Shown here one piece after another: positions 22,986 through 29,703 of a stretch of DNA of 64,000 nucleotides. Source of the stretch: a virus. The DNA is taken from positions 1-64,000 of IMG/VR virus record IMGVR_UViG_3300036770_005354, one strand, 5' to 3'. The translations under genes and the position numbers were made by a program. Numbering within the stretch: the stretch's first letter is position 1; every line of letters begins with the position of its first letter. Under the pieces are notes generated by a model. The model had not been told where the DNA came from, did not search any database, and worked only from the letters and a program-made list of their open reading frames with translations.

Positions 22986-23188
22986 CAAATCTTATTGATG
23001 ATAATATGGTCTGGCGCGCTATCAATAAATGGGAAGAAAATGCTCCTATTAGTTTGTTACTTAATATTCATGCGCTTAAGGAACATATGGTTAAAGAATA
23101 CGGAATCCAATTGTCATCCGCTATTGGCGGGCGTATTGAAGTAGTTGATGAAAAAAAATATACAATGTTTATTTTGAGGTATTCATGA
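22982..23188 (+). CDS. LRWS-family array member 15 (68 aa)
   Basis: Last tandem member: AINKWEENAPIS and IEVVDEKKYTMFILRYS, with Tyr replacing the Trp. The junction TTGAGGTATTCATGA still couples to the following non-family gene. Confidence 0.8.
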   Translation: MTNLIDDNMVWRAINKWEENAPISLLLNIHALKEHMVKEYGIQLSSAIGGRIEVVDEKKYTMFILRYS

Positions 23189-23598
23189 AACATATTGAAA
23201 AATCAAAATCAGTTAAATCATTTTTAAATCGTTATTACGGTTCCGTCAAATATGATAAGAGGATGTACGTGCATAACAATCCATCATTAGTTCCTAACAC
23301 CTACAATCCTTACGAAGATTATTTGTCTACCTACGCCATTACAAAGATTGACAGTGTTGAAGCAGTGGAGATTACCATGCCAATAGTGGAGTTTGAACAG
23401 TTGGCAGACGAACATGTTGATCTCGAAAATCTAAAGAATTTCACAGGACTAAACTCAGTTGAGATGATCATACATGACTATGGGCAATTAAGAGAACTAT
23501 ATTTTGTGAATTTAAACGAAAAACGTATTAGAGACAGTAACGAATCTGTACGAAAAGCATATGAACATTATAAAACATTGCTAAATTTAGCAAAATAA
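23185..23598 (+). CDS. Hypothetical phage protein downstream of the array (137 aa)
   Basis: ATG in an ATGA overlap. The centre VEAVEITMPIVEFEQLADEHVD and the C-terminal VRKAYEHYKTLLNLA match small phage proteins of unknown function that have a strand followed by two helices. Probably the last gene of the array transcript. Confidence 0.65.
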   Translation: MKHIEKSKSVKSFLNRYYGSVKYDKRMYVHNNPSLVPNTYNPYEDYLSTYAITKIDSVEAVEITMPIVEFEQLADEHVDLENLKNFTGLNSVEMIIHDYGQLRELYFVNLNEKRIRDSNESVRKAYEHYKTLLNLAK

Positions 23599-23605
23599 AA
23601 ATATC

Positions 23606-24184
23606 ATGTCAATAAATTTATTAACAATTCATTCGACCGATCGAGAATTAATAAGAAGTCTTAATTTAGAAAATTATAATGCAATTGTTGCAGGAGGAGC
23701 AGCATTAAGATGGTTTCAGGATTACGCAGTAGAAGAGCATGATATAGATATTTGGTTTCCAACTGTAGAATCCATGAATAAATTTAGAATGAATATTGGT
23801 TATCATCCAAAATTTGATACAGTATATGCATCTACCTACTTAATTTCAAATATAAAAGTTCAAATTATTAAAAAACCATATCGTACAAACATTGATGAAA
23901 GCGATGAAAAAAATGTGTTAAATTTATTAGATAATTTTGACATAACTGTTTGTCAAATTGCAACTGATGGTGACACATGGTATTATTCTGATAATTTCAT
24001 AAATGATTTAAAAAACAAATATTTAAGAATGACAAAAATCAATGAAAATAGTATTAAAAGATTATTTAAATACTGGTCATATGGATATCAACCAGACGAT
24101 GAACTAATAAAAAACATCATTGCTAATCCTAAAACAATATGGGATTATACTAAATTAACAGAAGAGGATTACGGTAATGCATGA
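23606..24184 (+). CDS. Nucleotidyltransferase-fold protein
   Basis: 192 residues. VAGGAALRWFQDY followed by EEHDIDIWFP is the G-G-x-A ... D-x-D core of the Pol-beta-type nucleotidyltransferase fold, with a later Asp (NFDITVCQ) as a possible third carboxylate. Such minimal enzymes include toxins of the AbiEii/MenT type and tRNA-modifying enzymes; the substrate cannot be inferred. The C-terminus is helical (LFKYWSYGYQPDDE). The next gene overlaps by 8 bp. Confidence 0.6.
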   Translation: MSINLLTIHSTDRELIRSLNLENYNAIVAGGAALRWFQDYAVEEHDIDIWFPTVESMNKFRMNIGYHPKFDTVYASTYLISNIKVQIIKKPYRTNIDESDEKNVLNLLDNFDITVCQIATDGDTWYYSDNFINDLKNKYLRMTKINENSIKRLFKYWSYGYQPDDELIKNIIANPKTIWDYTKLTEEDYGNA

Positions 24185-24569
24185 TGCAGCGGCTTGGAGT
24201 TTTATTAGTCCTGTCCCATTTAATATGTATATAAAAAAACATGATGCTCATATAACATATTGGAATGGTGTTGCAATGACACAAACATGTGCTAGAATGA
24301 TAGTAGGCACATTATGGCTTAATATATATTATGCAGAAACTACTAAAATATCAGCATTTCGAGAATATAATAAAATTTATCGGGCAGGTGTTTTCAATAC
24401 AAGAGCATGGGATTATATTATAGATGAAAAATCATCAGATAATATGGTTAATATGTTTATTAAATTTATTAATAAAAAAGATGCAGATTTTTTTCTTAAA
24501 TTAATAGAAAAATATAGTCCACAAGAAACACTTGAATGGTTTTTACCTTCAAAAGAATATGTATGCTAG
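24177..24569 (+). CDS. Hypothetical partner of the nucleotidyltransferase-like gene (130 aa)
   Basis: Overlaps the upstream gene by 8 bp and the next by 7 bp. The centre has AMTQTCARMIVGTLWLNIYY; the end FIKFINKKDADFFLKLIEKYS echoes the LRWS turn-strand pattern, so it may contain a diverged copy. No catalytic motif recognised. Confidence 0.6.
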   Translation: MHDAAAWSFISPVPFNMYIKKHDAHITYWNGVAMTQTCARMIVGTLWLNIYYAETTKISAFREYNKIYRAGVFNTRAWDYIIDEKSSDNMVNMFIKFINKKDADFFLKLIEKYSPQETLEWFLPSKEYVC

Positions 24570-24799
24570 ACAAATTTCCTCATAAATCAATTTTAAAAGC
24601 TATGTCTGCATCTAAAATGCTAGATATAGTTAATGAATTGAAACTTACAGGTTTAGTAGTTGACAAAGATTTCAGTTTCGCTTATACTCCATCTTCGTCT
24701 TATTATATGTATGGCCTCAAGAGTGGAACTGAATCACATGTAACTTTTTCTTTTAGTGAAGGAAAAAAACTTACTTGGTTTATTCTAAAGTATTCATAA
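24563..24799 (+). CDS. LRWS-family small protein (78 aa)
   Basis: ATG 24563 (the longer frame would sit within the upstream gene). Ends VTFSFSEGKKLTWFILKYS, a family C-terminus with Tyr for Trp. It lies 1 kb past the tandem array, just before uvsE. Function unknown. Confidence 0.7.
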   Translation: MLDKFPHKSILKAMSASKMLDIVNELKLTGLVVDKDFSFAYTPSSSYYMYGLKSGTESHVTFSFSEGKKLTWFILKYS

Positions 24800-24815
24800 A
24801 CCCTAAGGATTTTAA

Positions 24816-25841
24816 ATGATCAAACGTATTGGATTTGCTTGCAAATGGATTGATAACCCCAATCAAACTGATGGAATTAAATCATCAGATGATTGTAAAA
24901 AATACAATACTGGTACTACTACAGTAGCATGGCTTAATAGACAATCTAAGTCTAAGGCAGAAGAAAAATTATGGGATTTGATGAAAGGTAACATCGAATC
25001 TGTTAAAAAACTTGTAACCCGTGTTGGAAATTTAAATCAACACCTTAGAATGGTCCGCCTCTCAAGTGATATTTTACCTGTATACACTGAATCTAATTGG
25101 CGGTATTTTTGGAAGCTCCCTGACGTACAACAATATGCGGAAAGACATTTTGCTGAAGTCGGGCGCATTGCCCGTGATCGTAATGTTAGACTGTCTTTCC
25201 ATCCAGGTCAGTTTACTGTTCTTGCTAGTGATAATCCTGATATTGTAAATAAGAGTATAGAGGAGTTTGAGTATCATGCAGATATGGCCCGGTGGATGGG
25301 GTTTGGTAAACAATTTCAAGACATCAAGATCAACGTGCACATCTCGGGTAAAGAAGGTCCAGAAGGTATCAGGAGAGCCTATAAAAGACTCTCACCAGAA
25401 GCCCGTAATTCAATCACCATTGAAAATGAAGAAAACTCATGGGGATTAGATGAATGCCTAACACTAGGCGATCTACTGCCCATTGTTTTAGATATACATC
25501 ATAATTATTGTCGTGAAGGAGAATATATTTCATCAAATGATCCGCGTATCAAAATGATTATTAATAGTTGGCGTGGTTTACGGCCTGTTATGCATTATAG
25601 CCAATCCAGAGAAGAATTTCTTTCTGATCATCCAACCGACATACTTCCCTCCCGTGATGTGCTAATTGATAGAGGCATCAATAAACAAAAATTAAGAGCC
25701 CATAGTGATTACATGCATAATCTTGCTATGAACTTATGGGCCAAAACACATTGGGAATGGGCAGACGTAATGGTAGAGGCAAAGGCTAAAAATCTAGCAA
25801 GTTTCAAATTGTTTGAGTATTGGGAAAGCCTCAAAATGTAA
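24816..25841 (+). CDS. uvsE: UV damage endonuclease UvsE
   Basis: 341 residues, TIM-barrel fold. Family motifs: IGFACKW at the N-terminus, LRMVRLSSDILP, LSFHPGQFTVLAS, INVHISGKEG, SITIENEENSWG, VLDIHHNYC, PVMHYSQSRE and HSDYMHNLAM, giving the His/Glu/Asp metal ligands. UvsE nicks 5' of pyrimidine dimers. The last part of the gene overlaps a GIY-YIG endonuclease gene on the other strand, and a second copy of its terminal codons lies 700 bp downstream, so the present C-terminus (EYWESLKM) is probably a substituted one. Confidence 0.93.
   Translation: MIKRIGFACKWIDNPNQTDGIKSSDDCKKYNTGTTTVAWLNRQSKSKAEEKLWDLMKGNIESVKKLVTRVGNLNQHLRMVRLSSDILPVYTESNWRYFWKLPDVQQYAERHFAEVGRIARDRNVRLSFHPGQFTVLASDNPDIVNKSIEEFEYHADMARWMGFGKQFQDIKINVHISGKEGPEGIRRAYKRLSPEARNSITIENEENSWGLDECLTLGDLLPIVLDIHHNYCREGEYISSNDPRIKMIINSWRGLRPVMHYSQSREEFLSDHPTDILPSRDVLIDRGINKQKLRAHSDYMHNLAMNLWAKTHWEWADVMVEAKAKNLASFKLFEYWESLKM
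25788..25817 (+). repeat. uvsE 3'-end repeat, copy 1 (in the gene)
   Basis: Thirty bases encoding KNLASFKLFE. Copy 2 at 26534-26563 encodes the identical peptide but differs at six positions, all synonymous. This copy overlaps the 3' end of the GIY-YIG gene on the minus strand. Confidence 0.85.
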
Positions 25842-26459
25842 TTTAGGATTTTTCTTTATAGAACAAACCGTTGATGTAGAGAATTCTGTAGATTTAGAGA
25901 TATTGCGAATAGATTCACCTGCATTCAATAGTTTAAAAAGTAAAATTAAGTTATCTATTTTGTTTTTATTCTTTGTTTGGATAATTAATATTTTTCTTGA
26001 ATCGAGACATGGTATTTTTTTCCCATACATCCCATTTTTTGGGCCTTGCTTTGCCAAAGAAAGATTATTACACCATTCTTCTGTTCTAGGTATTCCTTTA
26101 AGACTGTTGCTACGTTTAGATAAAGTTTCTTTTGTAGGTTTCCAGCCTATTTTAGAAGGGGGTTTAAATCCTCCTTTTGCAGCATTCCATGCTATATTTT
26201 TATTTGGACGAAATTCTTCTTCTAGTAGATAACAAGACTCTTCAGTACCTTGATATAATAAAGTTTGAACAAGAATATTAGAATATTTTTGTAAAATTCG
26301 GGTGAAAAATGGATTTTTCTCGTTCATGAATTTTGTAACATTGAGATGTTCTCTAAATCTACGTTTTGGGTTGTTAGAAACACCTATATACCCCTGAGAA
26401 TAATGGTCGTTATGTTCTGGTAAATGTATCCAATAAACGTAATGTGTATAAATAGTCAT
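25794..26459 (-). CDS. GIY-YIG homing endonuclease
   Basis: 221 residues on the minus strand. N-terminal GIY-YIG domain: YVYWIHLPEH...GYIGVSNNPKRRFREHL, with catalytic Arg in KRRFREH and Glu in LLEEEF. A NUMOD3-like segment (KGIPRTEEWCNNLSLAKQG, MYGKK) and a C-terminal NUMOD1/HTH-like segment (AGESIRNISKSTEFSTSTVCSI) follow, which bind DNA. Its last codons are antisense to the uvsE terminus. Such genes spread by cutting an allele that lacks them. AAAGGGG ribosome-binding site on the minus strand. Confidence 0.92.
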   Translation of the reverse strand: MTIYTHYVYWIHLPEHNDHYSQGYIGVSNNPKRRFREHLNVTKFMNEKNPFFTRILQKYSNILVQTLLYQGTEESCYLLEEEFRPNKNIAWNAAKGGFKPPSKIGWKPTKETLSKRSNSLKGIPRTEEWCNNLSLAKQGPKNGMYGKKIPCLDSRKILIIQTKNKNKIDNLILLFKLLNAGESIRNISKSTEFSTSTVCSIKKNPKLHFEAFPILKQFETC

Positions 26460-26492
26460 GCTGATGCCCCTTTATTTAAATCTAGCATTAGA

Positions 26493-26522
26493 GTGGGTAG
26501 AGATGGCAGTCTCGTGACCCAC
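26493..26522. other. Hairpin between the endonuclease and the old uvsE end
   Basis: GTGGGT/ACCCAC with inner GAGA/TCTC and loop TGGCAG forms a two-part stem. It lacks a T-tract on either strand. It may be a boundary element of the mobile insert or a structured RNA. Confidence 0.45.
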
Positions 26523-26533
26523 ACTTATTTATC

Positions 26534-26599
26534 AAAAACTTAGCAAGCTTTAAACTGTTTGAAACATATCTATCCAAAAAGGAAAAATTATATGACTAA
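26534..26599 (+). pseudogene. Displaced original 3' end of uvsE
   Basis: In one frame the sequence reads KNLASFKLFETYLSKKEKLYD then TAA at 26597-26599. The first ten residues repeat the uvsE terminus exactly. The stop overlaps the next gene's ATG (26592) by 8 bp, the arrangement typical of this genome, so this appears to be the ancestral uvsE end cut off by the insertion. Confidence 0.75.
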
Positions 26600-26804
26600 T
26601 AAAATTTTATTAAACGAATTAAAAAATAATATTAAATCATGCGAACATATAATTGATGATCTAAAAACTTTCAGTAGAGTTTTTGATACTGATTACGATG
26701 AAGATCAAATTTTAAATATTCTAATTGGGTTAGAAACATTATATACGCATAAATTCAATGAACTCAACCAAGCTTTTGAAAAATTAAATTCAAGACTTCT
26801 TTGA
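26592..26804 (+). CDS. Small helical hypothetical protein (70 aa)
   Basis: ATG 26592 after AAAAGGA, overlapping the displaced uvsE end. Mostly helical and charged (LLNELKNNIKSCEHIIDDLK, then LETLYTHKFNELNQAFEKL), probably a coiled coil. Converges on the minus-strand gene with a 15-bp overlap. Function unknown. Confidence 0.65.
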   Translation: MTNKILLNELKNNIKSCEHIIDDLKTFSRVFDTDYDEDQILNILIGLETLYTHKFNELNQAFEKLNSRLL

Positions 26805-27194
26805 CCTAGATTTTTTTGCAACCTTAGGGGTAGATTTTTCTACCCCTTTTTCTTTTTCAGCAACCGTTTTTTCAACCACTTCTTTTTTTACTTTTTTAGT
26901 TTTTGGTTTAGCTTTTACTTCTTCTTTTAAGGTGGGAACTTCTACCTCTTTAGGTAATTCAACGATTACGGGTTCTTCTTTTTTTACTGGCTCAACAAAT
27001 TTAACTACAACTTCTTCAGTTACTAATGGCTGAACAATAACTTTTGGAACATCTACAGTGTCTCCCGATTTGTTATTAATTACAGGAGTAACAGGTGCTT
27101 CTACTTTATAAGGAACAGCCGATTTTGCTTCTTCAGCAAGTCTTTTTTCTTCTTCAGTTGGTAACCCCAACAGTTTTTTTATAAATGAAAACAT
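26790..27194 (-). CDS. Lys/Glu/Val/Pro-rich low-complexity protein (134 aa)
   Basis: Starts MFSFIKKLLGLPTEEEK, an amphipathic helix, followed by a repetitive Val/Pro/Glu/Lys stretch (VEAPVTPV, VEPVKKEEPVIVELP) and a very basic tail (KKVKKEVVEKTVAEKEKG...KKSRSKKS). Probably extended and DNA- or membrane-associated. A late-type promoter at 27227-27234 on the minus strand suggests a virion or late role. Confidence 0.6.
   Translation of the reverse strand: MFSFIKKLLGLPTEEEKRLAEEAKSAVPYKVEAPVTPVINNKSGDTVDVPKVIVQPLVTEEVVVKFVEPVKKEEPVIVELPKEVEVPTLKEEVKAKPKTKKVKKEVVEKTVAEKEKGVEKSTPKVAKKSRSKKS
26827..26857 (+). terminator. Rho-independent terminator inside an antisense gene
   Basis: GGGGTAG and CTACCCC (26827-26833, 26840-26846) with a six-base loop, then TTTTTCTTTTT. 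It terminates + strand transcription after 26804 while lying within the coding sequence of the minus-strand gene 26790-27194. Confidence 0.8.
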
Positions 27195-27226
27195 ATTATA
27201 AATCCTTTATATAAGTTATATAAAAA

Positions 27227-27242
27227 TATTTATCACTAAATA
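27227..27242. promoter_or_regulatory. Back-to-back late promoters (minus GATAAATA, plus ACTAAATA)
   Basis: The minus strand of 27227-27234 reads GATAAATA, facing the gene ending upstream. The plus strand of 27235-27242 reads ACTAAATA, facing 27314. Two late-type octamers directly abutting in opposite directions would form a divergent late promoter pair. Confidence 0.45.
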
Positions 27243-27264
27243 AACATATAGAAATTATTTTTAA

Positions 27265-27275
27265 AAGGAGGTGAT
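27265..27275 (+). promoter_or_regulatory. Eleven-base perfect anti-Shine-Dalgarno complement without a gene
   Basis: AAGGAGGTGAT is fully complementary to the 3' end of bacterial 16S rRNA. It is 38 bases from the nearest gene start (27314), too far for normal initiation; the only nearby frame is GTG-ATT-CGT-TAA. The next gene has its own weaker GGAG. Confidence 0.7.
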
Positions 27276-27313
27276 TCGTTAATCTATTTCTAAATACTTT
27301 ATGGAGTACAAAA

Positions 27314-27535
27314 ATGTCAAATAACATGCCAAATGTAGACGAAACTACATACGATGAAAACGAAGAAACATACGATCCAAATGATTATGGATTTATAATA
27401 GGCCCAGATGGTGAATTAAAAAGTATAATGTATCCACCCGACTTAATGGAGGACCCACCTGAAGAAATAAAAATGATATTGGAAATATTCGGAATAGATA
27501 ATTTTGAGACGCTAGATCACAGAGTACTTCATTAA
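27314..27535 (+). CDS. Small acidic conserved phage protein (73 aa)
   Basis: Very acidic N-terminus, then DPNDYGFIIGPDGELKSIMYP and PPEEIKMILEIFGIDNF, a combination I know from small proteins in the structural region of T4-like phages. Read from the divergent late promoter at 27235, with GGAG near the start. Function unknown. Confidence 0.7.
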   Translation: MSNNMPNVDETTYDENEETYDPNDYGFIIGPDGELKSIMYPPDLMEDPPEEIKMILEIFGIDNFETLDHRVLH

Positions 27536-27547
27536 TTTTAAAAATAT

Positions 27548-27555
27548 GGTAAATA
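27548..27555 (+). promoter_or_regulatory. Late promoter variant (GGTAAATA)
   Basis: Keeps the TAAATA core of the late consensus, 28 bases upstream of the ATG at 27576. Weaker match than other late sites. Confidence 0.35.
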
Positions 27556-27575
27556 ATTAAAAATACTTATTTATC

Positions 27576-29657
27576 ATGACCTCACCTATTTGGATTACAC
27601 CATCGGGATTTTTATTTACTGCTACAGAATTAGTATCAACTTCAACTACATTAGTAGCCTCTGGTACTAATATAACCTATTCTATTTTAAGTGGTAAATT
27701 ACCTGATGGTTTGTCACTAACAACAACCACAGGTATTATTAGTGGCACACCTGAAGTAGTTTCAAATTTAAAAACAAATAAGTTTGTAGTAAGAGCTACC
27801 AATACTTCTGGAATAAGAGATAGAACTTTTATTCTAGATGTCGAAGGTATAAATTCCCCAACGTGGGAAACACAAACAATCATAACGGGTACATCTTTTA
27901 CCCTAACATATAGTACAATTGAAGGTTATCTATCTATAGATGGCGTAAAACCCTATGTGTTTAATAAACAATATATAAACTATCAATTAGAAGCAACAAC
28001 TACCAAATCACCTGACTCTAAAATATCTTATTATGTAGATGGTTTAAGCGATGCGCTGCCCCCAAACTTGGTATTATCTGATTCTGGAGTACTAAGCGGA
28101 ATAATTGATTGTTTTACCGATCTAGACTTAAACACAACTGTAACTACTGCAACAGTATATAATCCAAAAACATATCAATTTTATGTATCTGCATCTGATG
28201 GAATATCAGAATCTAAAAGATTATTCAAATTACTGGTTTTAGATTCTGAAATGTTAAGGTATCATCCTTTAACAACAAGTACTGGTATTGCTATTTTAGA
28301 TGTAAGTTTGAATACACAACCAAAAAGCTACTTGCTACCACCACAATTTATTAATGGTAATAGCTTAGGAACAATAAGAGCAGAAAATTATCAAATATTA
28401 GATGCATCTGCTTATGATCCATCACCCTTTGTAGGAACAATAACATATAATTTGGTAACTGGTACTACAATTACTACTAGATTGCCGCAAAATTTAAATT
28501 TAGATAGAAATACTGGATTTTTATATGGTTATATACCGTATCAACCAGCATATACAATTAACTATAATCTAAATATTAACGCAACAAAATTTGATAGCTT
28601 AACAGGGGTGTCCGTAACCGCATCAAATACATTTACACTAGCTATAAAAGGTCTTGTAGAAAGTTCTATAGAATGGGTTACAACAAGTTCATTCTTAGGC
28701 ACAGTTACTACTGGAGAATTAAGTCATTTATATGTGCAAGCAAAACAGACAATTTCAAATTATGATATAAAATACAGTAAAAAATCTGGAAATTTGCCCG
28801 ATGGTTTAACATTATTATCAGATGGGTCAATAACTGGAAAAGTAAACACTGGGACTTCTGGAACATTTAATTTTGAAGCAGAAGCTAAAGATATATACGA
28901 ATTAAGCGCAATAAATAAAAGTTTCAGTATAAATGTAACAGAAGCATCTAAAAATTATACATCATTATATTTTAAACCATTTTTATCCAAGTCTACAAAA
29001 GATTATTACAGTAATTTTATTAATGATGAGCAAATTTTTGATCCAAAATTACTCTACAGAAATTTAGATCCAGAATTTGGTGTTCAACGAGATATAAAAA
29101 TAATTTTAGAATTTGCCATTGAAAAAGTTGATATAGAAAAATATGCAGAATCATTTGTTAGAAATTTCTATAGAAGAACATTTTATTTTGGTAATATAAA
29201 AACTGCAAGAGCAGAAGATTCAAATGGAAATTATATTTACGATATAGTATATGCTGATGTAATTGACAATTTAGTAAATCAATATAACACAAGTGTTAGT
29301 AGTATAGTATATTTTGATAATATCCAATATTATCCAGCAAGTATCGATAATATGAGAGAACAATTATCAAACATAACTTTAGAAGATTCTGAAAAAATTT
29401 CTATTAATAAAAGTTTCTATCCTAAATTTTTACAGACTTCACAGGATTCAAGCTATAAATCTATAAATTATATGAGATTTATACCATTATGTTATACCTT
29501 ACCAAATGAAGGACAACGAATCGTAAGTAGAATAAAATTGAAAAATTTTGATTTCAAAAAAATTCATCTAGATATAGATAGAGTTATAGTAAAAGAAGAC
29601 AACATCACCAATAAAGAACGGTATTTATTTTTTGGTAAAAGAGATATAAAAAATTAA
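27576..29657 (+). CDS. Large virion protein with Ig-like (putative Ig/cadherin) domains
   Basis: 693 residues. The first 470 or so contain at least three units of the type TYSILSGKLPDGLSL..TGIISGTP, then ..NLVLSDSGVLSGII and SGNLPDGLTLLSDGSITGKV, matching the He_PIG/Ig-like repeat used in adhesion. The C-terminal 220 residues are different and less repetitive (FNFEAEAK, YFKPFLSKSTKDYYSNFIN, AESFVRNFYRRTFYFG). Likely a tail or baseplate appendage; upstream of the collagen-like fibre and read late. Confidence 0.78.
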   Translation: MTSPIWITPSGFLFTATELVSTSTTLVASGTNITYSILSGKLPDGLSLTTTTGIISGTPEVVSNLKTNKFVVRATNTSGIRDRTFILDVEGINSPTWETQTIITGTSFTLTYSTIEGYLSIDGVKPYVFNKQYINYQLEATTTKSPDSKISYYVDGLSDALPPNLVLSDSGVLSGIIDCFTDLDLNTTVTTATVYNPKTYQFYVSASDGISESKRLFKLLVLDSEMLRYHPLTTSTGIAILDVSLNTQPKSYLLPPQFINGNSLGTIRAENYQILDASAYDPSPFVGTITYNLVTGTTITTRLPQNLNLDRNTGFLYGYIPYQPAYTINYNLNINATKFDSLTGVSVTASNTFTLAIKGLVESSIEWVTTSSFLGTVTTGELSHLYVQAKQTISNYDIKYSKKSGNLPDGLTLLSDGSITGKVNTGTSGTFNFEAEAKDIYELSAINKSFSINVTEASKNYTSLYFKPFLSKSTKDYYSNFINDEQIFDPKLLYRNLDPEFGVQRDIKIILEFAIEKVDIEKYAESFVRNFYRRTFYFGNIKTARAEDSNGNYIYDIVYADVIDNLVNQYNTSVSSIVYFDNIQYYPASIDNMREQLSNITLEDSEKISINKSFYPKFLQTSQDSSYKSINYMRFIPLCYTLPNEGQRIVSRIKLKNFDFKKIHLDIDRVIVKEDNITNKERYLFFGKRDIKN

Positions 29658-29668
29658 ATACCAAATCA

Positions 29669-29676
29669 AATAAATA
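29669..29676 (+). promoter_or_regulatory. Late promoter of the collagen-like fibre (AATAAATA)
   Basis: Seven of eight bases match the T4 late octamer; it lies in the short gap after 29657 and 35 bases before the ATG at 29704. Confidence 0.55.
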
Positions 29677-29703
29677 CATGTAAATTTATGGATATTTAAT
29701 TTT

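Noticed and set aside
25818-26533. Group I intron in uvsE
   Set aside because: The duplicated, synonymously recoded terminus and the antisense endonuclease fit end-replacement better. The duplicate codons would make no sense as exon sequence. RNA sequencing could still overturn this.
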